This document shows positions 18,043-29,494 of a stretch of 64,000 bases of DNA, one piece after another. The notes under the pieces are model-generated. The model was given only the letters and a program-made list of their open reading frames with translations. It was not told the DNA's origin and ran no database searches. The stretch is taken from positions 620,001 to 684,000 of the forward strand of contig NZ_CP013417.1 in assembly GCF_001524445.2 (NCBI RefSeq), read 5' to 3'. This DNA is from Burkholderia savannae. Lineage in GTDB: Bacteria > Pseudomonadota > Gammaproteobacteria > Burkholderiales > Burkholderiaceae. Made by a program: the position numbers and the translations under genes. The stretch's first letter is position 1. Each line of letters starts with the position of its first letter.

Positions 18043-19275
18043 ATGATCCGTGCTCGCGATTCGATCGTGTCGCTGTGCGGCGTCGTCGCCGGGCAGATCG
18101 CGCTTTTCGGCTGCATCTCGCTGATCGGGCGCTTCCAGGGCCCGGAGGCGCTCGGCCATTTCAACTATTTGCTCGCGCTTGCGACGTTCGCCGGCACGCT
18201 GCTCGCGTGCCGCTACGAGCTCGCTTGCGTGAGCGACAGTGCGGCGGAGTCGTTCAACGCGCTCGTGAACGTGATGGCGCTCGGCACGGCGATCGTTGCG
18301 CTCGGCGGTGCGGCGATTTTCGTGACGGGCCGTGCGGAGCTGGTCGCCGTCGCCGCGTATGGCTTTGCCGTATTCATTCAATTGGCCGCGGGCGGCTATC
18401 TGAACAGCCTGAGGCGCTATGGCTGGATCGCGGCGAGCCGCATCGCCGTGAACGGTTCGTTTCTCGCTTGCATGCTCGCCGCGACGGTCGTGCCGACGCT
18501 CGGAAGAGTCGACGCGTTCGGCACATATACGGCGGTCACGGTATTCGTCGCACTGTCGATGCTGCTCGCGGTTGCCTGTCACGGCAAGCGGCGCGGCTAT
18601 TCGTTCGAAGTGACGCGTGCATTCTTCGTCGAGCATAGCCGCTTCGCGAAGTACATCCTGCCGTCGACGCTTTGCGGCTCGGTGTTGACCTATGCGCTCG
18701 CGATCGTGATTCCACACTGGTTCGATGCGCAGAGCGCGGGCTATTTCGCGGCCGCGTATCGGCTCGGTTTCTTTCCGGTATCGCTGGTTGCGCAGAGCCT
18801 CGGCGGCGTGTTTCGGCGCGACGCGATGGCCGCGATGGCGCGTGATGACGCACGAGCGATGGTGCCGAAGGTATTCGGCGCGTATGCGCGCTCGCTCGCG
18901 CTGCTCGCGGCGGGCTATGCAGCAGGCGGCGCGCTGTTGTTCGGCCCGCTCGTCGGGCTCTTCTTCGGCGCGCGCTGGAGCGGCGCGATCGCGTTCTTCC
19001 AATGCATGATCCCGCTCTTCGCATTCCAGATGATCTATGTGCCGCTGTCGCAGATCTTTCTCGCGGCGCGCGCGCAGCGCATCGATTTCCTGTTTCAGCT
19101 CGGCTCAGGCGTCGTGCTCGCCGGTGCGTTGTGTACGGCGAAGCTCGCGGATCTGTCGGTGCTCGCGAGCGTGCGCCTGTTTTCCTTTTCCGGCGCCGTG
19201 CTGATGATCGCCGGCATCGCGCTGACGTTTGGCGTGATGAAAGGCAGCGTGTCTCGTCGGCGTGCCGACGCATGA
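18043..19275 (+). CDS. Wzx-like polysaccharide flippase
   Basis: 410 residues with about 11-12 hydrophobic segments and the start LIGRFQGPEALGHFNYLLAL, typical of oligosaccharide flippases of the PST/MOP family. It should move the undecaprenyl-linked repeat unit to the periplasmic face. GGAG lies seven bases before the ATG at 18043; an in-frame upstream ATG at 18004 is less likely. The gene follows wzc by 90 bp in the same direction. Confidence 0.82.
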   Translation: MIRARDSIVSLCGVVAGQIALFGCISLIGRFQGPEALGHFNYLLALATFAGTLLACRYELACVSDSAAESFNALVNVMALGTAIVALGGAAIFVTGRAELVAVAAYGFAVFIQLAAGGYLNSLRRYGWIAASRIAVNGSFLACMLAATVVPTLGRVDAFGTYTAVTVFVALSMLLAVACHGKRRGYSFEVTRAFFVEHSRFAKYILPSTLCGSVLTYALAIVIPHWFDAQSAGYFAAAYRLGFFPVSLVAQSLGGVFRRDAMAAMARDDARAMVPKVFGAYARSLALLAAGYAAGGALLFGPLVGLFFGARWSGAIAFFQCMIPLFAFQMIYVPLSQIFLAARAQRIDFLFQLGSGVVLAGALCTAKLADLSVLASVRLFSFSGAVLMIAGIALTFGVMKGSVSRRRADA

Positions 19276-19307
19276 CGTTTCCTCCAATTCTTCATTGAGC
19301 GCAGATC

Positions 19308-20504
19308 ATGATTGTCGTCGTCATCGATTCCATGGAGCGTTATTACTTTGCCGCGCGGCTCGTGAAGGCGGTCAGAAAGGAGTTCGGCTTTCTGTTCGCG
19401 ACGAGCGAGCCGGTCGCGCACCTGATGGCGCTGAGCGCGGGCATCCGGTCGGTTTATCTGCGGCGCGGCGCGCCGATGCCGGCGGCGTCCGACGCGGCGG
19501 CCGCGATTCGTTCCGACGCGTCGATCGAAGTGCTGAACGGGCAAATGACGCCCGGGCTCGCGCGTGCCGACGCGGCGGCGATCTATGCCGCGATGTCCAA
19601 CGTGTTTCGTCGCCGTCTGATTTCGCAGTGCCTGATGTGGAACGGGCAGCAGCTCGTGTGCCGCGCGGTCGCGCATGCGTGCGCGGCGCACGGCGTTCCG
19701 ACGAAGTTCGTCGAGATCTCGAACCTGCCGGACAAGCTGTTCGTCGATCGGCTCGGCGTCAACGCGCTGTCGTCGATCAGCCGCAGTCCGGCCGTCATCG
19801 ACGGCTTGCCGATGCCGACCGAGGACGAGCATCGCCGCTGGCTCGCGCGCTACGAGCGATACAAGGCGAGGCCGCTGCCGCAAGCGCGCACGTCGTGGCG
19901 GCGCAAGGCGGTGTCGGCCGTCAACTATGCGTTGAAGACCGCCACGCAAGGCGTGGCGCGCAAGCGCTTCGATACGGTGCGCGCGACCAACGGCGCGCTC
20001 GCGCCGGCCGAGGCGAAAGCGCTGACGGCGAAGGAGCTGTCGGCGGTGCGCTACGTGTTCCTGCCGCTGCAGGTGTCCGGCGATACGCAGATCAAGCTGC
20101 ATTCGGACGTCGACAATCTGAAGGCGATCCAGCTTGCGTTCGAGCACGCGGCGAACGAAAGCGCGGACCTGATCGTCAAGCTGCATCCGGCGGAGTGCGA
20201 TACGGCCGTGATCGACGAAGTCGTGCGGATGCAGCGCGTCTATCGCTTCGACATCGTCACGTCGCCGACGACCGATCTGATCAGGCACGCGTATTCGGTC
20301 GTCACGATCAATTCGACGGTCGGGCTCGAGGCACTCCTGTACGGCAAGCCGGTCATGTCGCTCGGCCGGTGCTTCTACAAGGAATTCGATCGCGCGCGGC
20401 TGCTCAAGTACATCCATTCGTTCCTGATCGACGGCATCGATTACTTCGGCACGGGCGAAATCGCGCCGCGCGCGGCGAGGAACGTATTTTCGATGAAGCA
20501 CTGA
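19308..20504 (+). CDS. KpsS/KpsC-like capsule synthesis protein, putative Kdo transferase
   Basis: 398 residues. The C-terminal half has features of the capsule-synthesis family of KpsC/KpsS, which contains beta-Kdo transferases: YVFLPLQVSGDTQIKLHS, then LIVKLHPAE, then VVTINSTVGLEALLYGKPV. The N-terminal part is not recognised. Three Kdo-biosynthesis genes lie 2.7 kb downstream in the same direction, so transfer of Kdo into the repeat unit is the natural role. This is inference from family and context, as acceptor and linkage cannot be read from sequence. Confidence 0.72.
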   Translation: MIVVVIDSMERYYFAARLVKAVRKEFGFLFATSEPVAHLMALSAGIRSVYLRRGAPMPAASDAAAAIRSDASIEVLNGQMTPGLARADAAAIYAAMSNVFRRRLISQCLMWNGQQLVCRAVAHACAAHGVPTKFVEISNLPDKLFVDRLGVNALSSISRSPAVIDGLPMPTEDEHRRWLARYERYKARPLPQARTSWRRKAVSAVNYALKTATQGVARKRFDTVRATNGALAPAEAKALTAKELSAVRYVFLPLQVSGDTQIKLHSDVDNLKAIQLAFEHAANESADLIVKLHPAECDTAVIDEVVRMQRVYRFDIVTSPTTDLIRHAYSVVTINSTVGLEALLYGKPVMSLGRCFYKEFDRARLLKYIHSFLIDGIDYFGTGEIAPRAARNVFSMKH

Positions 20505-20505
20505 C

Positions 20506-21036
20506 ATGCGCACGACGCTGAAACAGACGATCGTCGCGATCGCCGAGGATTGCCGCCGCAATGCGTTCTTCAAGACGCGCTGCGTCGTCGTGTTCTTCCG
20601 GATCGCGAACTATCTCGCGTGCCGCAGCAAGCTGACGCTTGCGCTCGGCGCGCCGGCGATCGCGCTCTACATCGTCGTCTGCGACTGGATCATGGGCATC
20701 GAGATTCCGGTCAAGACGAAGATCGGCAAGGGCCTCACGCTGTATCACGGCACGGGGCTCGTCATCAACGGCTATTGCGAGATCGGCGAGCGTTGCGTGC
20801 TGCGGCACGGCGTGACGATCGGCAACACACTGCAGCCGGACGGCACCTACAGCGGCGTGCCGTTCATCGGCGACGACGTCGAATTCGGCGCGCACAGCAT
20901 CGCGCTCGGCGAGATTCGGATCGGCAACCGCGCGCGCATCGGCGCAGGCGCCGTGCTGCTGCGGGACGTGCCGGACGGCGGCGTCGCGGTGGGCGTGCCG
21001 GCGCGCGTGCTCGAGAAGGAGAAGAGCGCAGCATGA
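20506..21036 (+). CDS. Left-handed beta-helix (CysE/WcaB-like) O-acetyltransferase
   Basis: 176 residues with hexapeptide repeats forming a left-handed beta-helix (GLVINGYCEIGERCVLRHGV, then IGNRARIGAGAVLLRDVPDG, ending VGVPARVL), as in serine acetyltransferase and WcaB. The N-terminal serine-binding part of CysE is short, so it more likely acetylates sugar hydroxyls than serine. It starts one base after the preceding stop and its own stop overlaps the next start. It is a good candidate for the 2-O-acetylation known on galactose of the B. pseudomallei exopolysaccharide. Confidence 0.78.
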   Translation: MRTTLKQTIVAIAEDCRRNAFFKTRCVVVFFRIANYLACRSKLTLALGAPAIALYIVVCDWIMGIEIPVKTKIGKGLTLYHGTGLVINGYCEIGERCVLRHGVTIGNTLQPDGTYSGVPFIGDDVEFGAHSIALGEIRIGNRARIGAGAVLLRDVPDGGVAVGVPARVLEKEKSAA

Positions 21037-21977
21037 AGGTATTCATCCTCCATCCGGGGAAAGCGAACTACCCGGAAATCGCCGCGTACCGGGATTTTCT
21101 CGGCCAGCGCGGCTTCGACGTCCACGATGGCGACGCGAGCGCCTACGCGCGGTTCGGCGACCGAAGCAACTGCATCCTGTGGTGCATCATGGGCTTCTAC
21201 CGGTCGCTGCCGCCCGCTCGATTCGTGATTCACGATTACCGATCGCTGTCGGTCGGCCGGCTCGCGGCAGTCAAGGACGCGCTCAAGCGCGCGTTGAATG
21301 CGAAGCCGGATCTGCGGATCTTTCAGAACGAGCGGATGCGCGGCGCAATGGCGTTTCGCGACGAAATACCGTCGCTGCTGCTGCCGATGGGCGTGCCGGA
21401 CTGGATCTTCGGGATCGCGAACGAACCGGCGGGCGAGGGCCCGGCGGGCCGGTTCTGCTATATCGGCGAGATGAGCCGCGAGCGCGGCTTCCACAGGGTG
21501 CTGGCCGCGTATCGCGACGCGCCGCGCACGGCGCGCGACACGCTCGTGCTCGTCGGCGAGCCGGAGCGGGAGATTCACGAAACGTTCGGGCACATCGCCG
21601 GCATCCAGTTCGTCGGACGTGTGCCGCAGCGCGATGCGCTCAAGATCGTGCAGCGCTCCGAGTATGCGGTTTGCTATTTCCCGTATCACCGGCCGCACTG
21701 TTTCCAGACGCCGACGAAGCTGCTCGAATACGCGGCGCTCGGCAAGAAGATCGTCTGCAACGACGCGCCGTCGAACGTCGATGCGACGCGGACGCTCGGC
21801 ATCCGTTCGCACGTCACCGGCGCATCGATATTCGACGAGCTGCTGCCGCTCGCGCGACTGCGCGTGCCGCGCAACGAGCCCGCATGGATGAAGTGGCTCG
21901 GATGGACGGCCATGATTTCGCAATCGGGCGTCACCGAGCATCTCGATGCGATCGCTTCGATGCGGAGCGTGCGATGA
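21033..21977 (+). CDS. Glycosyltransferase, GT4-like
   Basis: 314 residues. A GT-B fold is suggested by the C-terminal half: FCYIGEMSRERGFHRVLAAY, LVLVGEPE, IQFVGRVPQRDALKIVQRSE and TPTKLLEYAALGKKIVCND, the usual GT4 nucleotide-sugar region. The N-terminal half is divergent. It overlaps the acetyltransferase and the next glycosyltransferase by ATGA at both ends, so it belongs to a tight operon. Donor and acceptor are unknown; a hexose (galactose) transfer in the repeat unit is likely. Confidence 0.78.
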   Translation: MKVFILHPGKANYPEIAAYRDFLGQRGFDVHDGDASAYARFGDRSNCILWCIMGFYRSLPPARFVIHDYRSLSVGRLAAVKDALKRALNAKPDLRIFQNERMRGAMAFRDEIPSLLLPMGVPDWIFGIANEPAGEGPAGRFCYIGEMSRERGFHRVLAAYRDAPRTARDTLVLVGEPEREIHETFGHIAGIQFVGRVPQRDALKIVQRSEYAVCYFPYHRPHCFQTPTKLLEYAALGKKIVCNDAPSNVDATRTLGIRSHVTGASIFDELLPLARLRVPRNEPAWMKWLGWTAMISQSGVTEHLDAIASMRSVR

Positions 21978-23137
21978 CGATCGACACCGCACGGCCGCGG
22001 CGGGTTGCGACGCCGCCGGAGAAGGGCGCAACGAACAACGGCCGCACGCGGATGAAGATCGTGCAGATCCTCGAATCGAGCGCGACGGGCACGTTGTCGA
22101 TGGTGTGCCTGATCGCGAATCGCCTCGCGCGCGAGGGGCACGACGTGCACGTCGTCTATTCGATCCGGCCCGATACGCCCGCGAATCTTCAAACGCTGTT
22201 CGACGCAACGGTCAAGCTGCGCCACATCCAGATGAAGGGCGTGCCGCCGCTGCCGGTGTTGCTGGAACTGCGGCGCACGCTGATCGGCATCAGGCCGGAC
22301 GTCGTGCACCTGCATTCGTCGTTTGCGGGATTCCTCGGAAGAATCGCGTCGCTGTTCGCGTTGCCGGATGCGGCGTTCTTCTATAGCCCGCACTGCATCT
22401 CGTTCATGCGCCGCGACATTTCCGCGCTCAAGCGATCGGCGTTCGTCGCGCTCGAGCGAATCGCGTGCGTGAAGCGATGCCTGTACATCGCTTGCTCCGA
22501 CAGTGAACGCGACGCGGTCCGCGCGCATTTGCGGCAGCCGGTTGTCGTGGTCGAGAACGCAGTCGGCGCGATGCCGTCGCCTGCGGCAGCCGATTCGGCC
22601 GGCGTGTGCGGTTCGACGTTGCGGGTCGTGACGGTCGGCGGCATTCGTGCGCAGAAGAATCCGCGGCTGTTCGCCGAGATCGCACGCCGCCTGCGCGGCT
22701 CGCGCCTGCGCTTCGCCTGGATCGGCGACGGCGACGCGGCACTCAAGGCGGAACTGCGCGACGCAGGCGTCGAAGTCGCCGGCTGGCTCGGTCGCGCGGA
22801 AGTCGTCGCACGATTGCGCTGTGTCGACGTATATTTGTCGACGTCGTCGTGGGAAGGCATGCCCGTGTCGGTCATCGAGGCGATGCTGCTCGGCCTGCCT
22901 GTCGTCGCGTCCGCATGCGCGGGAAATGTCGACGTCATACGGCACCTGCAAACTGGCGCGATATTTCGCGACGCCGGCGATGCGGTCGAACTGCTCGCAT
23001 CGATTGACCGCGATCCGGCGCTGCGCGCGCGCCTCGCGGCGGCCGCGCGGCAGGAAGCGCGCGAGCGCTTCGGCGAAGAACGTTTTTTCCGGCAGCTTGC
23101 GCCGGTGTACGCGTCGCGGCTCGTGCGCGCGTCTTGA
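21974..23137 (+). CDS. GT4-family glycosyltransferase
   Basis: 387 residues. An N-terminal GT4 acceptor domain begins at MKIVQILESSATGTLSMV, about 25 residues after the overlapping start, so that leader may be extra or the true start may be the ATG before KIVQ. The C-terminal part holds TVGGIRAQKNPRLFAEIA, FAWIGDGD and the EX7E motif EGMPVSVIE, which is diagnostic of retaining GT4 enzymes. It is coupled to the preceding glycosyltransferase by ATGA. It probably adds one hexose of the repeat unit. Confidence 0.85.
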   Translation: MTIDTARPRRVATPPEKGATNNGRTRMKIVQILESSATGTLSMVCLIANRLAREGHDVHVVYSIRPDTPANLQTLFDATVKLRHIQMKGVPPLPVLLELRRTLIGIRPDVVHLHSSFAGFLGRIASLFALPDAAFFYSPHCISFMRRDISALKRSAFVALERIACVKRCLYIACSDSERDAVRAHLRQPVVVVENAVGAMPSPAAADSAGVCGSTLRVVTVGGIRAQKNPRLFAEIARRLRGSRLRFAWIGDGDAALKAELRDAGVEVAGWLGRAEVVARLRCVDVYLSTSSWEGMPVSVIEAMLLGLPVVASACAGNVDVIRHLQTGAIFRDAGDAVELLASIDRDPALRARLAAAARQEARERFGEERFFRQLAPVYASRLVRAS

Positions 23138-23219
23138 GGATTCGCCGCCCCTCATGCGGGCCCGCCGCGCGGAATCGGAGCGCAGCGCACGGCACGGGGC
23201 GGTCCATTGGGAGAGTTGA

Positions 23220-24613
<1,394 letters not shown>

Positions 24614-24720
24614 TCCCGGCACGCGTGACATTGCCGTGTGATCGGACTGCACGCGGCTCGCGCGCGAGCCGCGCATGACGAGAACCAACAACATTTTTCA
24701 TCGCCTTTCACGGCTCTTCG

Positions 24721-25656
24721 ATGAACCATCACAACTATCTTGATTCCGCGCGGCAAGTCTTCGACATCGAATCGCGCGCGCTCGCAGGCCTTTCCGAGCG
24801 CGTCGACGAAGCGTTTGGCGACGCGGTGGAAGCGATCCTGCATTCGAGCGGCCGCGTGGTCGTCTGCGGCATGGGCAAATCCGGGATCATCGGGCGAAAG
24901 ATCGCGGCGACGCTCGCGAGCACCGGCACGCCGAGCTTCTTCATGCATCCCGGCGAGGCGTATCACGGCGATCTCGGCATGGTGACGTCGGCCGACACGT
25001 TTCTCGCGATCTCGTATTCGGGCGAGACCGACGAAGTGATCAAGCTGATTCCGTTCTTGAAAAGCAACCGCAACTATCTCGTCGCGATGACGGGCAATGC
25101 GCGATCGACGCTCGCGAAAGCGGCGCACAGCCATCTCGACGTCGGCGTCGAGCAGGAGGCGTGTCCGCTTCAGCTCGCGCCGACGTCGTCGACCACCGCG
25201 GCGCTCGCGATGGGCGACGCGCTCGCCGTCACGCTGATGAGGGCGCGCGGCTTTCGGCCCGAGAACTTCGCGCGCTTCCATCCGGGCGGCTCGCTTGGGC
25301 GACGCCTGCTGTCGAAGGTCGATGACGAAATGGCGGCCGGCGATCTGCCGTTCGTCGACGAAGACGAACAGGCGATCGACGTGCTGCAAGCGATGACGAG
25401 AGGCCGGCTTGGGCTCGCGATCGTGCGGCGCGAATCGGGCTTTGGAATCATCACCGACGGAGACGTGAGGCGTGCGATCGAAACGCATGGCGACGCGTTG
25501 TTCCGCCGCGTCGCGTCGGATCTGATGTCGATCGATCCGGCAATGGTGCCGCTCGGCACGCGCGTCGAGGATGCGTTGCTGATGATGGAGGCGCGACGCA
25601 TCAACGCGCTGCTCGTATTCGACGATGAGGGCGTCGTCGGCGTGTTCAAGAAGTAG
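24721..25656 (+). CDS. kdsD: Arabinose-5-phosphate isomerase (KdsD/KpsF)
   Basis: 311 residues: an N-terminal SIS sugar isomerase domain (VVVCGMGKSGIIGRKIAATL, ISYSGETDE, TSSTTAALAMGDALAV, FHPGGSLGRRL) followed by two CBS domains. It makes D-arabinose-5-phosphate from ribulose-5-phosphate, the KdsA substrate. It is 107 bp behind kdsC in the same direction. Capsule-associated paralogues are called KpsF; the choice between the names is arbitrary here. It completes a dedicated Kdo supply with kdsA and kdsC. Confidence 0.92.
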   Translation: MNHHNYLDSARQVFDIESRALAGLSERVDEAFGDAVEAILHSSGRVVVCGMGKSGIIGRKIAATLASTGTPSFFMHPGEAYHGDLGMVTSADTFLAISYSGETDEVIKLIPFLKSNRNYLVAMTGNARSTLAKAAHSHLDVGVEQEACPLQLAPTSSTTAALAMGDALAVTLMRARGFRPENFARFHPGGSLGRRLLSKVDDEMAAGDLPFVDEDEQAIDVLQAMTRGRLGLAIVRRESGFGIITDGDVRRAIETHGDALFRRVASDLMSIDPAMVPLGTRVEDALLMMEARRINALLVFDDEGVVGVFKK

Positions 25657-25903
25657 AAGCGTTTGCGGGGAAAGCCGGATATTTCGAGATCCGTACGAAA
25701 TTCCCGCCGCGCCTCGGATGTTCGGTGACGTCGGCATCGATGGCGGAGTCGGCCGCGAAGTCGGCTCGTCCATCGTGCCGTGAATCGCCCGTCGAGCGTC
25801 ACGGCGTGTCGGGCGCGCATTGCGTGCCGTGCCGGCCGCGAGCGGCCCCTGCCGCGTGTCGTCACGCTCGCATGTGCCGCTCGCGCATGGTGTACGCGAC
25901 GCG

Positions 25904-26788
25904 TTACGCCACGTCGAGCTCCGGAAAGCGCTCGCTCAGATACTGCTCGAAGCCGATTGCGACTTCCGGGTGGCGCAGCGCAAACTCGACCGTCGCCTTC
26001 AGATAGCCGATCTTGCTGCCGCAATCGAAGCGCGTGCCGTCGTAGCGATGCGCGAGCACCTGCTCGTCCTTCAGCAGCGACTGTAGCGCGTCGGTCAATT
26101 GCAGTTCTCCGCCCGCGCCCGGCTCGAGCGCGCGCAGATGGTCGAAGATGCGCGGCGTCAGCACGTAGCGGCCGACGACGCCGAAGTTCGATGGTGCCTC
26201 CGCGGGTTCCGGCTTCTCGACGATGCCGGCCAGCTTGAAGAGATTGTCCTCCCAGCGCTTGCCGTCGATCACGCCGTACGATTTCGAATCGTGCGGTGCG
26301 ATCTCTTCCACGCCGACGACCGACGTGTGATAGTGATTGAACACGTCGATCATCTGCCGCAGCACGGGCGGGCGGCCGTCGAGCAGGTCATCCGCGAGCA
26401 CGACGGCGAACGGGCTGTCGCCGACGAGCTTCTCCGCGCACAGCACCGCATGGCCGAGGCCGAGCGCTTCGGCCTGGCGCACGTAGAAGCAGTCGACGTG
26501 ACGAGGCTTGATGCCGCGCACGAGCGACAGCAGTTTCTCCTTGCCGCGCGCTTCGAGCTCCGCCTCGATCTCGTACGACTTGTCGAAGTGATCTTCGATC
26601 GCGCGCTTGCTACGCCCCGTCACGAAGATCATTTCGGTGATGCCGGCGGCGATCGCTTCCTCGACCGCATACTGGATCAGGGGTTTGTCGACGACCGGCA
26701 ACATTTCCTTCGGACTCGCTTTCGTCGCGGGCAGAAAGCGGGTGCCGAGGCCGGCAACGGGAAATACGGCTTTTGTGACTTTCAGCAT
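25904..26788 (-). CDS. galU: UTP-glucose-1-phosphate uridylyltransferase
   Basis: 294 residues, full length for GalU. The nucleotidyltransferase signature [20 protein letters not shown] is near the N-terminus, followed by [11 protein letters not shown] and [10 protein letters not shown]. It makes UDP-glucose, the source of UDP-galactose by epimerisation, and so feeds the exopolysaccharide. It is convergent with kdsD across 247 bp in which no terminator hairpin was seen. It may be the only galU of the cell or a second copy; this cannot be told from the window. Confidence 0.93.
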   Translation of the reverse strand: MLKVTKAVFPVAGLGTRFLPATKASPKEMLPVVDKPLIQYAVEEAIAAGITEMIFVTGRSKRAIEDHFDKSYEIEAELEARGKEKLLSLVRGIKPRHVDCFYVRQAEALGLGHAVLCAEKLVGDSPFAVVLADDLLDGRPPVLRQMIDVFNHYHTSVVGVEEIAPHDSKSYGVIDGKRWEDNLFKLAGIVEKPEPAEAPSNFGVVGRYVLTPRIFDHLRALEPGAGGELQLTDALQSLLKDEQVLAHRYDGTRFDCGSKIGYLKATVEFALRHPEVAIGFEQYLSERFPELDVA

Positions 26789-27539
26789 CGGGCGTCGAAC
26801 CTTCCTTCGAAGACGTTGAACGTTTGCGCGCGAGCCGGCGATGCGTTCTCGAAGCGAACGACATCGGCGATGCGGGCGCAGTAATGCGATGGTAGGGCCG
26901 TTTGAATTGTTTGGTTGCGCTAAATATAGGTCTAATCGGACAGACTTCTGACGATGTCGATTCGATCAAGCACGGTGGCGGCGGCAGCGGCTTGCGAATA
27001 GACGCGCCGCGAATGACGACGGAGTTTGCGATGCGGATGCGAGATGACGCCGGGCGCGATCACGGGCGCGAGCGCGTCGCGTCGCGTCGCGTCGGATTCG
27101 ACGCGGGAGAAAAAATGCCCGCCTGCAACGGCGCGTGCAGGCAGGCCAATTCCGAGTGATCGGAAGGTTCGCCGCCCGGGGGGAGCGGCTGACCGGGGGC
27201 GAGTATGAAGGCGGACGGGCGAACGCGCCTATCGTTCTGTCCGATTGTGCGTAGCAAATGGCCGATGGGGACTGCAAGTCGATTGCGATGCGCGTGTCGA
27301 CGCGCGGCGGGAACCGCGCGGACGACGTCTTCGTGCGGCGCTCGCGGCGTTCGGCTGCAAGCCGACTGCGTCGCGCACACGTGCGCGCGGATCGTCATTT
27401 GGCGGAACGCGGCCGGATTTTGTCGGACGGGCGCGGCGCGCATCCATTAGCCTTTGCTTGCGGACGCGCATCGGGCAGGTGAAGCGCGTCGGCGAGAACG
27501 TTCGCGGATGCGCGCGTTCTTCATCGAAACGGGGCGGTC
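26789..27539. other. Intergenic, no supported gene
   Basis: About 750 bp upstream of galU and of the FlhD-like gene. Several short frames are open on both strands but none has a ribosome binding site or a family signature. The part nearest galU (26880-26960) is less GC-rich and probably holds its promoter. A four-copy GCGTC pentamer run lies at 27074-27093. Confidence 0.5.
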
Positions 27540-27773
27540 ATGGAAGACGAGAGAGACGCGTTCGACGAGATCGCGGAATTCAACCAGCGGTATCTTAGGC
27601 TCGCGCGGCGCTTGTTGTGCGAGGACGCCGGCCGCGCTCGGACGACGCTTGGCATCTCGAACGAACTGGCGACTCGTCTCGTCGCGATGACGCCCGCTCA
27701 ACTCGAACGGCTCGCTTACGGCGCAGAGCTCGTTTGTCAATTTCGCCTCGACGCGATGCCCGGGCGGGCATGA
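27540..27773 (+). CDS. Orphan FlhD-like regulator
   Basis: 77-residue protein that aligns by eye with most of FlhD, the class I flagellar activator subunit. EIAEFNQRYLRLARRLLCED matches the FlhD helix pattern (ELNLxYLxLAQRLIRED); LGISNELATRLVAMTPAQ matches LGISEExAxxLAxLTPAQ; LVCQFRLD matches LLCRFRFDD. FlhD is usually 105-120 residues and the acidic C-terminus is missing here. No flhC follows, so it is an orphan and may not form the FlhD4C2 complex. The ribosome binding site is weak. Confidence 0.62.
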   Translation: MEDERDAFDEIAEFNQRYLRLARRLLCEDAGRARTTLGISNELATRLVAMTPAQLERLAYGAELVCQFRLDAMPGRA

Positions 27774-28501
27774 GGCGATTCACGGCGGAAAGGGCACGCT
27801 GAGCCCGCGCTGGGGCGTCGTTGAGCGTCTTCACGGTTCGTCCGCCGCGTAGGCGCGCTCGTGCCGGATGGCAAGACGTCTATTGCGCTTGGCGTGCGTT
27901 GACAGTGGGCTCCGCTGAACCGTTGCGATCGCTGGGCGACTTTGTGCCGGCTGCGGACGAAGCCATTGCAGCCACCTCGATATTTTCGCTAAGCGCCCCC
28001 GGCTTTCGCGATGCGCATGACCACGCGCTCGAACGACGCAGATCACGCTGCCCGGCAACTCGCGACGTCGTTGCCCGATGTGCCGCGCACACCTGAGGCG
28101 ACGAGCGATCCGCGTCGCGAATCCCATCATCGCGGACCGGCTGCATGCCGCCACGGGCCTTCGGCCAAACTCCGTTCTTCGGCAGAGGGGGCGGCCACGC
28201 GCACGCATCCCAATCGTCTTCTCATGGCGGCGCGTCACCCGCACTTCGATTGCAGCTCCGACTACGAATATTCACCGTGCCGACGCTATTTTCGTCGGAA
28301 TGTCGAAGTCGGTCGTCCATCAGACGAAAGTTCACGTGGATATCGACTAATTTGTCGTTTAATCAGCGCTATTTAATATGTAATATTCGCGATTGATGTT
28401 TGTTTGATTTATGAATGACATTTGGAGGGAAGTCGGTTTTCGATCGTGCGCATGTGTCATTGGGAAGCGCCTAGAAGAAGCACTTAAAAATAGGAACGTC
28501 C
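27774..28501. other. Intergenic with AT-rich promoter region
   Basis: About 730 bp with no supported gene. From about 28330 to 28500 the DNA is strikingly AT-rich for this genome and leads into the desaturase-like gene, so it probably holds its promoter. An interrupted palindrome, AATAT-GTA-ATATT, lies at 28375-28387; in such AT-rich DNA it may be chance. Confidence 0.5.
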
Positions 28502-29494
28502 ATGATAGAAAAGCATGTGTTCTCAAAGGAAATTCGCGAACGCTTGAAGCCGTTATTCGCCCTGAATAACTGGCGCGGCCCGCTGGAGCTGGCGAGCGAT
28601 TATCTCTGCATCGCGGCGGCGGTCTATGCGACATATTGGTCGATGTGGTGCTATCCGCTTGCGCTGCTCGTGATCGGGTCGCGGCAGCGGGCGCTCGCCT
28701 CCCTGCTGCACGAGTCCTGCCACAAGACATTCACGCGCAACCGCACGCTGAACAATTTTTTCGGGCGCTGGCTTGCCGGTTACCCGATCTTCCAAAGCCA
28801 TCGGGCTTACGTGAAATCGCACGTGCTCGACCATCACACGTTTCTCGGCGACGCGAACCGCGATCCCGATTACATCCACTACATCGAGAGCGGTTTGTTC
28901 GACGTGCGCGATCGCCTCGATTTCGTCATGCGATTCATTGTCAAGACGATCCTGCTTTTCAATGTCGGCAGCTATCTGAAATATTTGATGACGAACCGGC
29001 TCGGCGAGATTTCGGGTGACAAAAAAGAACTGATGGGATTGGTGTTGACGCAGGCGGCCATCTTTATGGCATTCTTCGTCACGGTGGGCCTGCTCGGTTA
29101 TGTTATTTTCTGGATCGTTCCGATCATTACGACATTCCAGATCATTGGCTGGTTTTCCGAAATTTCCGAGCATTTTCCGGTCATTCGCACGACTCGAAGC
29201 ACGCTGACGATTACCCGAAACCGCTTCCCCGTCCTGCTCGAGCGCGCTTTCATCGGCATGCACGGCGACAATTACCACCTCGTTCATCATTTGCTCGCGG
29301 GTATTCCGTTCTGGAATCTTCGGCGCGCGCATACGATCTTGCTCGGCGATTGCGCTTATGCGGCGGTCAATCGGACGTCGGGCGGCATTTTCACCGCGCC
29401 GTCCGGACGAATGTCCGTCATGCGATCGATTCTCGACGAGATCCGCGTTTCCGCTCCCCTCGATTTTCCCGTAGCTTCCCGCCAAGGTGCCTGA
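28502..29494 (+). CDS. Fatty-acid-desaturase-like membrane di-iron enzyme
   Basis: 330 residues with the three histidine boxes of membrane fatty acid desaturases/hydroxylases: HESCH (70-74), HVLDHH (107-112) and HLVHH (259-263), spaced among hydrophobic segments. These bind the di-iron centre. The family desaturates or hydroxylates acyl chains and some amino-acid-derived substrates, and the substrate here is unknown. AGGA lies six bases before the ATG. The stop is immediately followed by the start of the proline dehydrogenase gene, so the two are coupled. Base composition is less GC-rich than neighbours, which hints at horizontal origin. Confidence 0.82.
   Translation: MIEKHVFSKEIRERLKPLFALNNWRGPLELASDYLCIAAAVYATYWSMWCYPLALLVIGSRQRALASLLHESCHKTFTRNRTLNNFFGRWLAGYPIFQSHRAYVKSHVLDHHTFLGDANRDPDYIHYIESGLFDVRDRLDFVMRFIVKTILLFNVGSYLKYLMTNRLGEISGDKKELMGLVLTQAAIFMAFFVTVGLLGYVIFWIVPIITTFQIIGWFSEISEHFPVIRTTRSTLTITRNRFPVLLERAFIGMHGDNYHLVHHLLAGIPFWNLRRAHTILLGDCAYAAVNRTSGGIFTAPSGRMSVMRSILDEIRVSAPLDFPVASRQGA

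Noticed and set aside
25657..25903. Terminator between kdsD and galU
   Set aside because: No stable hairpin followed by a T run could be found on either strand.
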